64,000 bases of DNA, taken from contig CP106741.1 in NCBI GenBank assembly GCA_030323305.1, positions 749,001-813,000 of the forward strand, read 5' to 3'. The stretch's first letter is position 1; each line of letters opens with the position of its first letter. A program made the translations under genes and the position numbers. This stretch comes from Paenibacillus sp. CC-CFT747 (GTDB taxonomy: Bacteria > Bacillota > Bacilli > Paenibacillales > NBRC-103111). The notes under the pieces are model-generated. The model searched no databases and had not been told where the DNA came from. It saw only the letters and a list, made by a program, of their open reading frames with translations. This document shows positions 50,106-59,574 of this stretch, piece after piece.

Positions 50106-50292
50106 GGCAAATCCCTCGCTTTATGTCTTCCAGAGCGGGACCGCACCGGGTCCCCCTCTCTCCCTCTACTATAGCAAAAACTGACGCCAAAAGGGAGAAA
50201 AGCGGCCGAGTCCCGCCGTTCTACGGAATTTTTCCGGAAGCCCTTCTTCTGTTTGCCAGCGCCCGCTTTCTTTGGATTATCCGGTAAAAACC

Positions 50293-50320
50293 AAAAAAAC
50301 TGCCCGATATGGACAGTTTT
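50293..50320 (-). terminator. Terminator after the cold-shock gene
   Basis: AAACTGCCC / GGACAGTTT stem with an ATAT-type loop, seven T following on the minus strand. Confidence 0.85.
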
Positions 50321-50343
50321 ATGGGATGGTCCAAAAGGTCAGC

Positions 50344-50544
50344 TTACAGTTTAACGACATTCTCGGCTTGAGGGCCGCGGTTGCCTTGAACGACATTGAA
50401 TTGAACCGCTTGGCCTTCGTCCAGCGTCTTGAAGCCTTCGCCTTGGATAGCGCTGAAGTGTACGAATACATCTCCGCCTTCCTCGGTGGAAATGAACCCG
50501 AAGCCTTTCTCTGCGTTAAACCATTTCACTGTTCCTGTTTGCAT
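50344..50544 (-). CDS. csp: Cold-shock protein (CspA family)
   Basis: 66 residues, OB-fold RNA chaperone. RNP-1 KGFGFIS (about residues 13-19) and RNP-2 VFVHFSAI (about 26-33) are intact, and the end [13 protein letters not shown] is typical. Small acidic cytoplasmic protein that binds single-stranded RNA and DNA, prevents RNA secondary structure and helps cold adaptation. Single gene with its own terminator; the 216-base upstream gap may hold a cold-regulated leader. Confidence 0.95.
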   Translation of the reverse strand: MQTGTVKWFNAEKGFGFISTEEGGDVFVHFSAIQGEGFKTLDEGQAVQFNVVQGNRGPQAENVVKL

Positions 50545-50760
50545 GTGCCATTACCTCGCTTTGATTAAAGTTGTTTAATATGTACCCTTTTTACTCCGGC
50601 GGACGCGATGCACCTTGGAAGGCAGACCGATCAGCCCAGCATAAAAAATTCACACATTATCGAGAGTGTCATCCGTTACGAGAGAATGAGCACCCTTGAT
50701 AATCCGTGAATCCGGGGTAACTTCCTCATAGGGGAATTATTTAGTTGAAGGATCCGTCCC

Positions 50761-51168
50761 TTAAAGAGGACGGCTGCCCATGGTTTCCAGAGCCGGCGTA
50801 TACACGATGTTGGGATCGCCCTTCTCATGGTCGAACTTCATGTTGCCGCCCCAGCCGATGACAACGATTCGGCCATGGTCGAGTTCTTTTTCCAGGAGAG
50901 CGGCATCCTTCGCACTGACGCCCAGAGACATCATCTTCGTGCGGAGCTCTTCTCCTCTCGAACGGAACAGGTTGGCCACGGCCGTCAAGAACCCTTCCTC
51001 AATGAACCCGATATCCTCGGTCCCGTTGGACTCGTTCAACCGGTCGGTGCTCCGCTCGTCATGAGCGAGAATGTGAATGTTCTCTTTTGCGTATCCGTTA
51101 AAGGAAAGCTCGGTCACCGCAGAGCGCGCAGCTTCCGCATCGCCGACTGTTCTGACACGGGTTATCAT
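50761..51168 (-). CDS. YflT-like general stress protein (heat induced, 17M family)
   Basis: 135 residues. MITRVRTVGDAEAARSAVTELSFNGYAKENIHILAHDE is the YflT-domain pattern (compare the gene at 39254-39799). LFRSRGEELRTKMMSLGVSAKDAALLEKELDHGRIVVIGW follows, a second part common in B. subtilis YflT and YdaG-type stress proteins. Start ATG 51168 after GGAGGG; the upstream extension lacks a ribosome site. A consensus SigB promoter is 37-62 bases upstream. Confidence 0.82.
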   Translation of the reverse strand: MITRVRTVGDAEAARSAVTELSFNGYAKENIHILAHDERSTDRLNESNGTEDIGFIEEGFLTAVANLFRSRGEELRTKMMSLGVSAKDAALLEKELDHGRIVVIGWGGNMKFDHEKGDPNIVYTPALETMGSRPL

Positions 51169-51204
51169 TAACGTCCCTCCAGTCTGATCCGTCACATTAT
51201 GGAT

Positions 51205-51230
51205 TTACCCACTTGAAATCCAGTTGAAAC
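51205..51230 (-). promoter_or_regulatory. SigB promoter of the second YflT-like gene
   Basis: Minus strand GTTTCA, 14 bases, GGGTAA. Confidence 0.87.
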
Positions 51231-51340
51231 GGGAGCGAAACTATTTTTAAAAATTTTTTTGAAACTTTTTGGGCAGCAGGATAAATCTTAGGTTAGTCGA
51301 CCCGGATGACGATTTCCCAGGAACGGGGCCCGGACATTGC

Positions 51341-51381
51341 AAAAAACCCGCCAACCTCCTGCCTGACAGAAGGTTCACGGG
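51341..51381 (-). terminator. Terminator after the DUF1761 gene
   Basis: CCCG..AACCT / AGGTT..CGGG stem with a long loop, then six T on the minus strand. Confidence 0.7.
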
Positions 51382-51432
51382 CTGCTATCGAGCTTGACTA
51401 TACAGGCCCTTGAGAATCAGTCCCCCAAACGA

Positions 51433-51834
51433 TTAACGCCACAAAGCAAGAATCGCTCCGGCCAGAACGAGCGTAACCGCATGGTACCCGGCCGTAATCC
51501 CGAAGAGGACAAGCCGTCCCCCTTCAAAAAAATAATTCGTTCCGATCCGGGCCGAGACCAGAACCGCGAGAAGCAGCCCGAGTCCAAGCCCCGACAGAAG
51601 GTCGTCGGCTCCAGCTAGCTGTACGAGCAGGGCGCAAACCAGCACGCTGACGACCGCAAGGACCATCGTCCCGACCATCGGGCCGGCGGAGGAGTTCATG
51701 TCTTCTTTCTTAAGGCCCCGGTGCTGCATCCAGGCGTTCCCGAGAACGGACGGGGAATACCAGACGAAGCCGACGGCCATCGTGACCAGGACGGTAACCA
51801 GCACGGCCCAAGGATTCATGGCGGCGAAATTCAA
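51433..51834 (-). CDS. DUF1761 membrane protein
   Basis: 133 residues, four hydrophobic segments (about 9-27, 54-75, 80-95, 108-130). Typical DUF1761 features: VTMAVGFVWYSPSVLGNAWMQ near the N-terminus, and ARIGTNYFFEGGRLVLFGITAGYHAVTLVLAGAILALW at the end. Start is probably TTG 51834 with AAGAGGT at ideal spacing; ATG five codons later is the alternative. Role unknown. It is 34 bases downstream of the signal peptidase gene on the same strand. Confidence 0.78.
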   Translation of the reverse strand: MNFAAMNPWAVLVTVLVTMAVGFVWYSPSVLGNAWMQHRGLKKEDMNSSAGPMVGTMVLAVVSVLVCALLVQLAGADDLLSGLGLGLLLAVLVSARIGTNYFFEGGRLVLFGITAGYHAVTLVLAGAILALWR

Positions 51835-51868
51835 TCGAACGACCTCTTTTCCAAAGTAACTTGCGGCA

Positions 51869-52417
51869 TTAAAGAATCTTCTTGCCCATCAGGTGGTCCA
51901 GCGGAATAAACCCGATTTCGCGGCTGTCGCGGCTGTTGTTGCGGTTGTCTCCCATGACGAAGATATGCTTAGCGGGAACCGTCCATTTGCCGTCCGGGGC
52001 ATTCATCGCTTCCTTGATGTAAGGCTCGTCCAGAAGCTGTCCGTTGCGGTAAACCAGATGACTCTTGATCTCGATCGTATCTCCCGGTTTGCCGATGAGG
52101 CGCTTGACGTAGAACACCTGGTCGTCCGTTTTGCCCGTGATCAGCAAGAACAGCGGATTGCCCATAAAATCGTCCTTGAACGTCCGATCCCGGTCCACCC
52201 GGCTGTCAATGATGACGATATCGCCATAATTAGGAACATAAGAGAACGTGTGGGGCAGCTTCGAAACGTAGACGCGCTCCCGGTCGTGCAGCGTAGGATC
52301 CATCGAATGCCCGTCCACCTTGTAGGGCTGGAACACGAAGATTCCGATCAGTACCGCAAACACAAACGCAATGGCAAACGAGCCTACCCAGCCCCAAACT
52401 TCTTTCAGCCACTTCAT
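51869..52417 (-). CDS. lepB: Type I signal peptidase
   Basis: 182 residues. Membrane protease that removes signal peptides from exported proteins. One N-terminal helix (GWVGSFAIAFVFAVLIGIFVF), catalytic Ser in VDGHSMDPTLHD and Lys in FYVKRLIGKPGD, and box E in VMGDNRNNSRDSREIGF. Length fits the Gram-positive P-type SipS/SipT group. Starts five bases before the mobB stop end with GGGAGG as ribosome site, so it may be co-transcribed with moeA and mobB. Confidence 0.93.
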   Translation of the reverse strand: MKWLKEVWGWVGSFAIAFVFAVLIGIFVFQPYKVDGHSMDPTLHDRERVYVSKLPHTFSYVPNYGDIVIIDSRVDRDRTFKDDFMGNPLFLLITGKTDDQVFYVKRLIGKPGDTIEIKSHLVYRNGQLLDEPYIKEAMNAPDGKWTVPAKHIFVMGDNRNNSRDSREIGFIPLDHLMGKKIL

Positions 52418-52421
52418 GAGG

Positions 52422-52981
52422 TCAATTCCTCCCTTTGCTCCTGTTGATAAAAGCCTTCACCCATTCGGCGATTTCGTCCGGGTCGTTCAGGTTCAGCACG
52501 TCCCAAGCCTTCCCGGGCTCCGCCTGGTTAAGAAAGGCGTTCCATTCCTTATTGTCCAAATCTCCGTCTCCTGCATCAAAAGGAACCGCAAGGGCGGCCA
52601 GTCCGGTCAGCTCCGAACCGAGCTCCAGCTGCTGCCGGGTTCGGGCTACGAGAACCTTGGGGACCGGTTCCCTTTTGTACCCTTCCAAGAGAACCACATC
52701 CATCCCGTCAAAAAAGCGAGCTTCGCCGCCAGCTCCGATGAGGCAGGCGGGCGCTGCAGCATAAGGAGCCCATCCGGTGAATCGAGCACGACCCGGTCCG
52801 CGCCGGACCTCCAGTAGTGGTCCGTATCCTTGCCGGAGCTTCCGAGCGACATGCCGTGGACATCGTGCTTCAGCACGCCGACCCGCAGACCGCCTGCTTT
52901 AAGCCGGGCGGCGACCTGCACGGCCACGGTCGTCTTGCCCGAGCCGCTGTATCCGACAAAGGCGACATGGGGAACGGTCAC
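52422..52981 (-). CDS. mobB: Molybdopterin-guanine dinucleotide biosynthesis protein MobB, frame break
   Basis: GTP-binding accessory protein in molybdenum cofactor maturation, about 187 residues. Start GTG 52981, overlapping the moeA stop (GTGA). P-loop in VAFVGYSGSGKTTVAVQV, then GLRVGVLKHDVHGMSL and DTDHYWRSGADRVV. At a T5 run near 52703 the frame changes (AAKLAF, then FDGMDVVLLEGYKREPVPKVLVAR), after which the second half is intact. C-terminal part contains NLNDPDEIAEWVKAFI. Sits with moeA and near fdhD and mobA. Confidence 0.9.
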
Positions 52982-54221
52982 TTCGAACGCACCTCCCCGT
53001 AGAGCAGGACATCCGCCAGGTCGCCTTCCCGTAGGGAGGCTCCGCCCGGCAGGCGGACCAGCGCGTTCGTTCCGGCGAGGCTGCCGATCATACCGGCCGA
53101 CTGGCCGCGGGCCAGCTCCACGAGAAGCCGGCCCTCCTGCAAATAAGCGTGCGCCTGCAGATAGCGGACCGGCTTGATAGGCGGCTTCGGGAACCCCGAC
53201 ACGGACACCGCCTGAACGGTCGGCGGCAGCGGGTCCGGCAGGCCGGCCATTTTGCGGAGGACCGGGACCACGAAGAGCAGAGCATTGACGAAAGCGGCCG
53301 CCGGATTCCCGGAGACGCCGAGCACCGGCTGCCGGCCGCGCAGAGCGAAGCGGACCGGGCTGCCGGGGCGGATCTGCGTCTTCCAGAAGACCGTCCGGGC
53401 CCCGAGCCGCTCGTAGACAGCGGGGATCAGGTCGTAATCCCCGACGGATACGCCTCCCGTGGTAACGAGCAGATCGGCTCCGTCTCCTCGCTCGTAACCG
53501 CGGCCGCCAGCTCGTCGATGCCGTCCGGCACCGGCTTGGCAAGCCGCGGCAGGCCGCCCGCCTCCCGGACGAGCGCCGCCAGCATCCAGCCGTTGGAGCT
53601 GCGGATCTGCCCCTCCCCGGCTGCTCGGTAATCTCCACGAGCTCGGAGCCGGCGGTAAAGATCGCCGCGGACGGCCGGCGGTAAACGGACACTTCGGCCC
53701 TGCCGAAGGAGGCCAGAACAGCGGCCGCCCCGCTCCCGAGGCGCGTGCCTTTCGTCAGCACCCGGCCTCCGCGGGAGATGTCCTCCCCCTCCTCGCAATA
53801 TTCTCTCCTTCGCTTGTCGGCTTCAAGACTCCGACACGCGGGACATTCTTCCGAAACCCATCGGAGGTAGCTTCAAACCGGCACACGGCGTCGGCTCCCG
53901 GGGGATGGGCGCCCCGGTCATAATGCGGGCGGCCTCGCCCGGGCCGACCGGACGGACCGGGTCCTCACCCGCCGCGATTTCGGCGATGACCGTGAGATAG
54001 GCGGGGCGGTCCGGGCAAGCGGCCGCCGTATCGGCGCTGCGGACGGCAAACCCGTCCATCATGGAACGGTCGAAGGCCGGCAGGTCGGCATCGGCGTAGA
54101 GGTCCTCGGCCAGAATACGGCCGGTGCAGTCTCCCAGGGGAATGAGCTCGGCCGGCAGCGGGTCCACCGCTTCCAGCACAAGCCGCTGCGCTTCCTCAAT
54201 CGTAAGCGGTTGGGTGTTCAA
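52978..54221 (-). CDS. moeA: Molybdopterin molybdenumtransferase MoeA, four frame breaks
   Basis: Inserts molybdenum into molybdopterin-AMP. About 415 residues joined. Start TTG 54221 (AGGAGGAGG site). Conserved pieces in order: LPAFDRSMMDGFAVRS, AARIMTGAPIP, then (after a C5/G3 run near 53908) GADAVCRFE, ENIARRGEDI, KGTRLGSGAAAVLASFG, AAIFTAGSELVE, QIRSSNGWML, LLVTTGGVSVGDYD and VLGVSGNPAAAFVN. Breaks lie near 53908, 53790, 53620 and 53490, all G/C rich. With four breaks in a textbook gene this is the clearest hint of indel errors. Divergent from fdhD. Confidence 0.9.
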
Positions 54222-54336
54222 GGTAGGCCTCCTCCTGCACTAAAACGAATAATGAATGATGGATAAGGCAAAGGCCTGGGCTTTTTTGTATATTATAAAG
54301 GACGGGATAAGGGACAACAAGGGAAGGGGCGATTCC

Positions 54337-55125
54337 ATGGAGAGAAGAGTGACCGTCAGGCGGCCGATTCTGCGCTATGACGGGGAGGCTCTGGGGATGG
54401 CGGAGGATGAAATCGCCTCCGAGTATGCGTTGACCGTATGGGTCAATGACGAAGAGTTCGCCACGATGGTTTGCACGCCTGAGCATTTGGAGGAGCTGAC
54501 GGTCGGCTTTCTGGCGTCGGAGGGAATCATCCGGAAGGCCTCAGACTTGTCCGATCTGACGATAGACGAGTCCCGGGGAATGGCTTACGCCACAGTGCCG
54601 TCGGCCCCGGCGTTCACCCGGGACCTTACGCATAAGCGGTACCTGACCTCCTGCTGCGGCAAAAGCCGGTCGTTTACGTTCTACAACGACGCCCGGACGG
54701 CCCGGAAGGTGACGGGCAGCGTGACCTTGACGGTCGGGCAGGCCTTTGCCCTGCAGTCGGCACTGCAGGAAGGCTCGTCCGAATTCCGGGCGACCGGAGG
54801 CTTTCACAACGCGGCGCTTTGCCGCCCGGAGGGGATCCTCCTGACGAGAGCCGACATCGGGCGGCACAACGCGCTCGACAAGCTGTACGGCCGCTGTCTG
54901 CTCGACGGCACGGATCCCTCCTCGCTGGTCATCGCCTTCAGCGGCAGAATGTCCTCCGAGGTGCTGCTGAAGGCCGCGAAGCTCGGCAGCCCGGTTCTCC
55001 TCTCGAAGTCGGCCCCGACCGGGCTGGCACTTGATCTGGCGGAGGAACTCGGCATCACCGCGGTGGGCTTCATCCGGGGCAGGACGCTGAACGTCTACTC
55101 CCATCCGGAACGGATCCGGGTGTAG
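54337..55125 (+). CDS. fdhD: Sulfur carrier protein FdhD
   Basis: 262 residues, intact. Transfers sulfur to the bis-molybdopterin cofactor of formate dehydrogenase. Motifs: CTPEHLEELTVGFLASEGII, Cys pair in LTSCCGKS (about residues 107-110), GGFHNAALC and ADIGRHNALDKLYG, then KSAPTGLALDLAEELGIT. Start ATG follows AAGGGAAGGGG. It points to a formate-dehydrogenase- or nitrate-reductase-type molybdoenzyme in the cell, perhaps the one at 62-64 kb. Confidence 0.93.
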   Translation: MERRVTVRRPILRYDGEALGMAEDEIASEYALTVWVNDEEFATMVCTPEHLEELTVGFLASEGIIRKASDLSDLTIDESRGMAYATVPSAPAFTRDLTHKRYLTSCCGKSRSFTFYNDARTARKVTGSVTLTVGQAFALQSALQEGSSEFRATGGFHNAALCRPEGILLTRADIGRHNALDKLYGRCLLDGTDPSSLVIAFSGRMSSEVLLKAAKLGSPVLLSKSAPTGLALDLAEELGITAVGFIRGRTLNVYSHPERIRV

Positions 55126-55344
55126 CGGCAAGCGCTGGGATAGCGCAGGTGACGGCGTGGAGAGTGTGGTTGGCGGCGCCGCATGGAAGAGCGCTCTTGG
55201 CGGCACCAGGAAGAGAATGAACACTAGCGTCGGGAAAGCGTGAACCCTGGTGCGGCCAAGCGGGAGTAAGCCTCAGCGGGAAGAGCGTGACTGGCTTCCC
55301 TGACCGGAAAGGATCGGTTAGGCGGAGAGCTTCTGGCAAGCTCC

Positions 55345-56315
55345 TTAGGAGGAGGCTGGCCCTGGATGGCCGTTCCGCTCCGCCTGCAGAAAGAGGAGAG
55401 CCTGCCGGTAGTCCTCCGGCCGGTTCATGTTGAACAGGGCAAGTCCCGCAGGATCCAGCTCGCGGAGCCTTTCCTCCGGGACGACCGCCGGTGCGAGGCT
55501 CTCGAGCCAGCGGCCGATGCGCCGGCCTCCTTCGCGGACGTAAGCCTGGAGGCTCTCCAGGCTGTCGGCGGAGTAGACCGCGAAGAGCGGCTCGAGCCGG
55601 CCGTCCCGCTCCACGGCGGCCGCGGGCCGGCCGGTGCCCTCCGCCGCGGCGAACAGCTCGCGGGCAAGCGCCGCGGACGGGAACGGCATGTCCGCGGCGG
55701 CGGCCAGGTTCAGCCGGTGCGCGGTATGCCGCAGCCCGGCGCCCAGGCCGCCGAGCGGGCCGATGCCGGGCGGCTCGTCCGCGACGGCGTGCAGCGGGGC
55801 GGGCGGCGTCCGCGGGCGGGGAGCCGGCCGCCGGCGGCTTGAGCGTCCGCGGGGCGGACAAGCCCTGGGGCGTGGGCTTCCCCGCCCGTTAGCCCGCCTG
55901 CGGAGTTCATTCCGTTTGGCACCGCCTCCGGGCATCGTTCATCTCCGCTGCTCTCCCCCGCTAACCAAGCCGGCTCCGCCTCCGGCAGACCGGAAGCTTG
56001 GGCGTCGGCTAACTCCACCGGTCCGCTGTCAGGGTCGGCCTGCCCGGCAGCATCCCCATAGAAGCTCATGGCTAGCCGAACCTCTTTCCACCGGGAGCCG
56101 GCGAGCACCGGCGGCAGCTCGTGGCTTCCTGCCGCCACCCAGACGCCTCGGCACTGTGCGGCGAGGAACGCCGCCATCCGTTCTAGCGAGGTGGTCTCTC
56201 CTAAGGGCAGCAGCCTTTTGTCCGTGCCCATGCGCGTGCTCCCGCCCCCGGCAATCAGAATGCCGCCGTAGCCGGGCCGGTAGCGGAAACCGGTTTCGGC
56301 TGGTTTTCCGTTCAT
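55345..56315 (-). CDS. mobA: Molybdenum cofactor guanylyltransferase MobA, insertion and frame break
   Basis: Adds GMP to molybdopterin. Start ATG 56315 (GGAGGGG). Nucleotide-binding start GGILIAGGGSTRMGTDKRLLPLG, then after a long gap VADEPPGIGPLGGLGAGLRH, AAADMPFPSAALA and LEPLFAVYSADSLESLQAYV, ending LFLQAERNGHPG. Frames join near 55795 (C run). Total about 323 residues against roughly 200 for the family: the excess is an 80-100-residue segment rich in Gly, Ala, Pro and Glu (about residues 85-170, SGPVELADAQASGLPEAEPAW) inserted between the two halves of the active site. Confidence 0.82.
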
Positions 56316-56447
56316 GCGGGCTTCCCCTCCTTCGTTGTTCTCCATTTTAGAGCAAGCCCCCGAAAACTGTCCATTTAAAGCGGCTTTCACCTTAATCCCG
56401 TTAAACGCCAATCCCCTAAAACACCAATCCAATTAATCACCCAAATG

Positions 56448-56646
56448 ATAGCGGAACTCCAGTTCGCTATTCACCTCCCACAAGCACCCGCTAAAAACTT
56501 TGCGGAACTCTGTTCCTCTATTTCAGGACAACCGCGGGCAAATGGCTCCTTTTTCCCCTTATCGGGGTAAAATAGCGCACCTGCGTTCCTCTAATTTTTT
56601 TGCAATACTCCGATTTCTACGAATAAGGTATCGGAGTTCCTCTATG
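56448..56646. repeat. Family of GGAACTCC-type imperfect palindromes
   Basis: Best copy ATAGCGGAACTCCAGTTCGCTAT (ends complementary, one base short) at 56448-56470. Related pieces: TTTGCGGAACTCTGTTCCTCTATTT (by core, 56500-56524), ATAGCGCACCTGCGTTCCTCTA (56572-56593) and TATCGGAGTTCCTCTAT (56629-56645). Looks like a small dispersed element copied several times. Confidence 0.6.
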
Positions 56647-56859
56647 GTCATTAGTCGAGATCTTCCTTGTTCGTGCCTCGCCTTCTGGAATATTTCTTTA
56701 CTCGCAACACAAGAATCCCGCTATGATCGTTATTCGCAAACCTAAAATTTCCGCGTCCCCTCCTACCCACTCTATCCGTAGCAAATTCGGAAACTCCGGT
56801 TGCCTCTCCTTCTCAAAACGTGGCTCCCCGTTCCTTTATCCGCCATCGCCAAGGGACTG

Positions 56860-57000
56860 GTAAGCGGTTCAACCCTCACGTCCGCCGAGCCTAAGGACAG
56901 GCGAGCGGTTCAACTTCCACGTCCGCCGAGCCTAAGGACAGGCAAGTGGTTCAACTCTTACGTCCGCCGAGCCTAAGGACAGGCGAGCGGTTCAACTTCA
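56860..57000. repeat. Tandem repeat, 41-bp unit, about 3.4 copies
   Basis: Units begin CGTCCGCCGAGCCTAAGGACAGGC and end GCGGTTCAAC plus a few variable bases; they start at 56879, 56920 and 56961, with a partial copy (AAGCGGTTCAACCCTCA) before. Each unit contains a small GCCT / AGGC hairpin. Copies differ at few positions, mainly at the unit border. Confidence 0.85.
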
Positions 57001-57111
57001 GTGTCCTCGTTTTCGAGGGCTGGCAAGTCTCTCAACATCTACTCATCCGCCGTTACCACGGAAGCTGTAAAGTTCAGCCAAACCAGCCCGCCTTTGTTGT
57101 CCATAGAGAAA

Positions 57112-57133
57112 GCCAGCCGGATCGCCGGCTGGC
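57112..57133 (-). terminator. Terminator after the secreted Big2 protein gene
   Basis: Stem GCCAGCCGG / CCGGCTGGC, four-base loop, TTTCTCT on the minus strand. Confidence 0.65.
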
Positions 57134-57185
57134 CTCGATTTCTTTTAGACATATTTTGTTACTCCAGTTTCGCACCATCACACCA

Positions 57186-59070
57186 TTAATCGCCGACATG
57201 CACCAGGACGGCAACCATCCCCTGCCCGTTATAGCCGTATACCAGGGCGGATCCTTCCCGGACAGCCGTCAGCACGCCGTCCGGTGTCACCGTCGCAACG
57301 GCCGTGTCGCTCCCCACCCAGGTAAAGGGGCCTTGAACCGGAAGCGGCTGGGCTTGCCCAGCCGCCAGCTCATTCAGGCTCGCGGTTTCTCCGACCTTCT
57401 TATGCAGGGACAGATCGGCGTCCCCAAAACGGTTCCCCGGCTGAAGAGCCTGATCGGCAATCGTCTGGACCGCCTCCAGCCGGCCTTCAGCTGCCGCCAG
57501 GCGGCTGCGGAAATCCGCGAGATGCTCCTTCAGCGCGGAGCTGTCCGTTTGCGGCAGAGCCTCTACCGTCGAAGCCGCTGCCGTCAGGGCTTCCTGAACC
57601 AGGGCCGCTCCATCTTCCAGCTGCTGCCGAAGCGAATCCCTTTCCGCTTTCCCAGCTGGGGACAGATCGACCGTCTGCAGCGTGGCTGCCAGCTCCTGGA
57701 GCCGGCTCTCGGCTGCGGAAACCGCCGCTTCCGCGGAGATCCACTCCCGGACTTGGGCGAGCCGCGCGGTCAATGCCGCTTTTTCCGGGCCTTCGGGCAG
57801 TTTATTCACCAGCTCCTCCGCTTGGCCGGCATCGGCGGCAAGCAGGGAATACTCCGCTTTGGAAACCACCAGTTCGTTCGGAACCCCGTCGGGAGTACCG
57901 GCCGCAAAATACAGCCCGTACGGCAAATAGGCGGAAGGCATCACCATCATGCGCAGCCGGTACTCCTTCTCCGTGGTCACCGGCACGACGGTGTTCCGGG
58001 CAAAATGATAATTGTTCGCCGGTCCGTCATTCAGCTGGTAGTTGACGAAGCCGGGATTGGTCCCGTTGCTTCCGTACAAGGTATGAATCACCGGATAGCC
58101 GGTTTGGTTCTTCAGATGAACCTGGACGTCATAATCGATGTACCAGTAAGCCAGACGCACCTTGTTAATCGTAGGGGTGACGAAGCGCACCTCCTGCTTC
58201 TCGACAGGCTCGCCTTTCACATTCCACCGGGTATACAGCTTCTCCTGTTCGCCGGAATAGCCTTGATCCCCGAGACGCAGCCCCAGGAAGGGATTGTCGT
58301 TCGTCAAAGTAAGATCGATCGTCCCGGTGCGGCCCCAATGATCCAGCACGCCCCGGTAATCGTCGGAGCGGTCAGCCGTCGCATTCGTACGGGCAATCGT
58401 CGGCGTGGCGGCGTACGGCGCGGGGTCCGTCTTGTCCGCCGTCGTGACGACGTGGGAGACGAGGACGCCGGCATCCTGCCCATCCGAGGCGTTCTCTGCA
58501 CTGAACTCAGCAAAATACACCACCGACTCGCCGACTGCCACGTGATCGGCATCGGAATAGGCGAAAGAGTAGGATCCCCCGGCGGGAATCGTGGCCAGCA
58601 AGCGCTTGTCCGGCTCCGCATCCATAAAGCTGCGGGTCACTTCGCTTGCCGCTGTGGTGACGGCGGCGTCGGCATAAGCCTCCTCGTTACATAGAACTTG
58701 ACGGCCTGGGCCGACGGATTGGCCACATGGATCCAGAATTTCAGCGGCTGGTTCGTTTTGTTATAGTGGGAGCCCCAGAACCGGAACGGGCCTGTGACGG
58801 TATCCCGGTAGAGCGTGGCATTGTACTGCCCCGTAATGATGCTTCCGTCTGCTCTAAGCGCCCCATCCTCGTTAATAGTCTCGGGGGCGTTGGAAACCAG
58901 CACCTCTCCCCCGTCTTCTCAAAAGCCACACCAGGAGCATCGAACGGCAAGTAGGTTCTCGGAAAATTCAGCGGCACTTCTTCTCCCGGCGAGTAAGCCG
59001 AAGCCTGCAGCGGTACCGCCGCCAGAGCCACCAGCATCGCAAGACAAATCCAAAGGGACAATCGCTTCAT
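57186..59070 (-). CDS. Large secreted protein with C-terminal Big2-like domain, two frame breaks
   Basis: About 628 residues. Signal peptide MKRLSLWICLAMLVALAAVPLQASA. N-terminal part is beta-rich: EINEDGALRADGSIITGQYN-like stretch, PFRFWGSHYNKTNQPLKFWIHV, ESVVYFAEFSAENASDG. The centre keeps an unusual immunoglobulin-like run (RLAYWYIDYDVQVHLKNQTGYP). Then come helices (about 400-540) of a FIVAR-like kind (SRLQELAATLQTV, DFRSRLAAAEGRLEAVQTI) and a Big2-like end (FTWVGSDTAVATVTPDGVLTAV). Frames change near 58919 (after AFEKTGE) and 58680 (after KFYVT). Probably cell-surface or matrix related; no enzyme motif seen. Confidence 0.7.
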
Positions 59071-59288
59071 TGTATCTTTCTCCTCCTCCGTCTTAAGTAA
59101 TGGAAATCGTTACCTTTTCATCTTAAGCCAATTTTTTCCGGAGAAGGATGACCGGTTTTGGCACTTTCATGACCTCGGCCTGTTCTTCGCGCCGTCCCAG
59201 ACCAGCCGGTTTTAGCCGGACACGATTGGAGCAAGTTTACTTTAGGAACGCCTGGAAAAAGGTTACATCTCCCGCCTGCCGCGATCCG

Positions 59289-59316
59289 GTTGACAGGGGT
59301 CCCTGCTGCGCTATAC
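59289..59316 (+). promoter_or_regulatory. SigA promoter of the S-box met operon
   Basis: TTGACA and TATACT with 16-base spacing, ending about 46 bases before the riboswitch. Confidence 0.8.
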
Positions 59317-59362
59317 TCCGTTTTATCGCATTTATTCTTACAACCTATAATTTAATAACATC

Positions 59363-59482
59363 TTCTTATTAAGAGAGGCGGAGGGAAAGGCCCGATGATG
59401 CCCGGCAACCGTCTCGTCCAATTTGGACGGGATACTTGGTGCCAATTCCTTCAGGGTCTAACCGGCTCTGGCAGATGAGAAG
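59363..59482 (+). promoter_or_regulatory. SAM-I (S-box) riboswitch
   Basis: Conserved S-box core: AAGAGAGGCGGAGGGAAAGG, CCCGATGATGCCCGGCAACC, and GGTGCCAATTCC, closed by a P1 helix between CTTCTTAT and ATGAGAAG. Binding SAM should favour the downstream terminator and shut off the metN-metI-metQ importer; low SAM lets it be transcribed. Confidence 0.95.
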
Positions 59483-59499
59483 GGACAATGGACAATAAC

Positions 59500-59535
59500 G
59501 CCCCTTTTTCGCTTGTGAAAAAGGGGCCTTTGCTT
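59500..59535 (+). terminator. S-box expression-platform terminator
   Basis: Perfect stem GCCCCTTTTTC / GAAAAAGGGGC, loop GCTTGT, then CTTTGCTTTG. Switched by the riboswitch directly upstream. Confidence 0.9.
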
Positions 59536-59574
59536 TGTCGGCGATAATACCAACTCAAAAGGAGGGATCCTTAC

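Larger units (their letters stand above)
56316..57185. other. Repeat-rich intergenic region
   Basis: About 870 bases without a gene I can support. It holds GGAACTCC-type palindromes (56448-56646), a 41-bp tandem repeat (56860-57000) and a terminator (57112-57133). Composition is lower in GC than its flanks on the left side. Confidence 0.6.

Noticed and set aside
56860..57000. Tandem repeats considered as a CRISPR array
   Set aside because: Units are contiguous with fixed 41-bp period and no unique spacers; no cas genes in the window.
56946..58694. Long plus-strand open frame (over 580 codons) opposite the secreted Big2 protein gene
   Set aside because: GC-rich antisense shadow: basic, low-complexity product without family motifs, while the minus strand shows a signal peptide and domain patterns.
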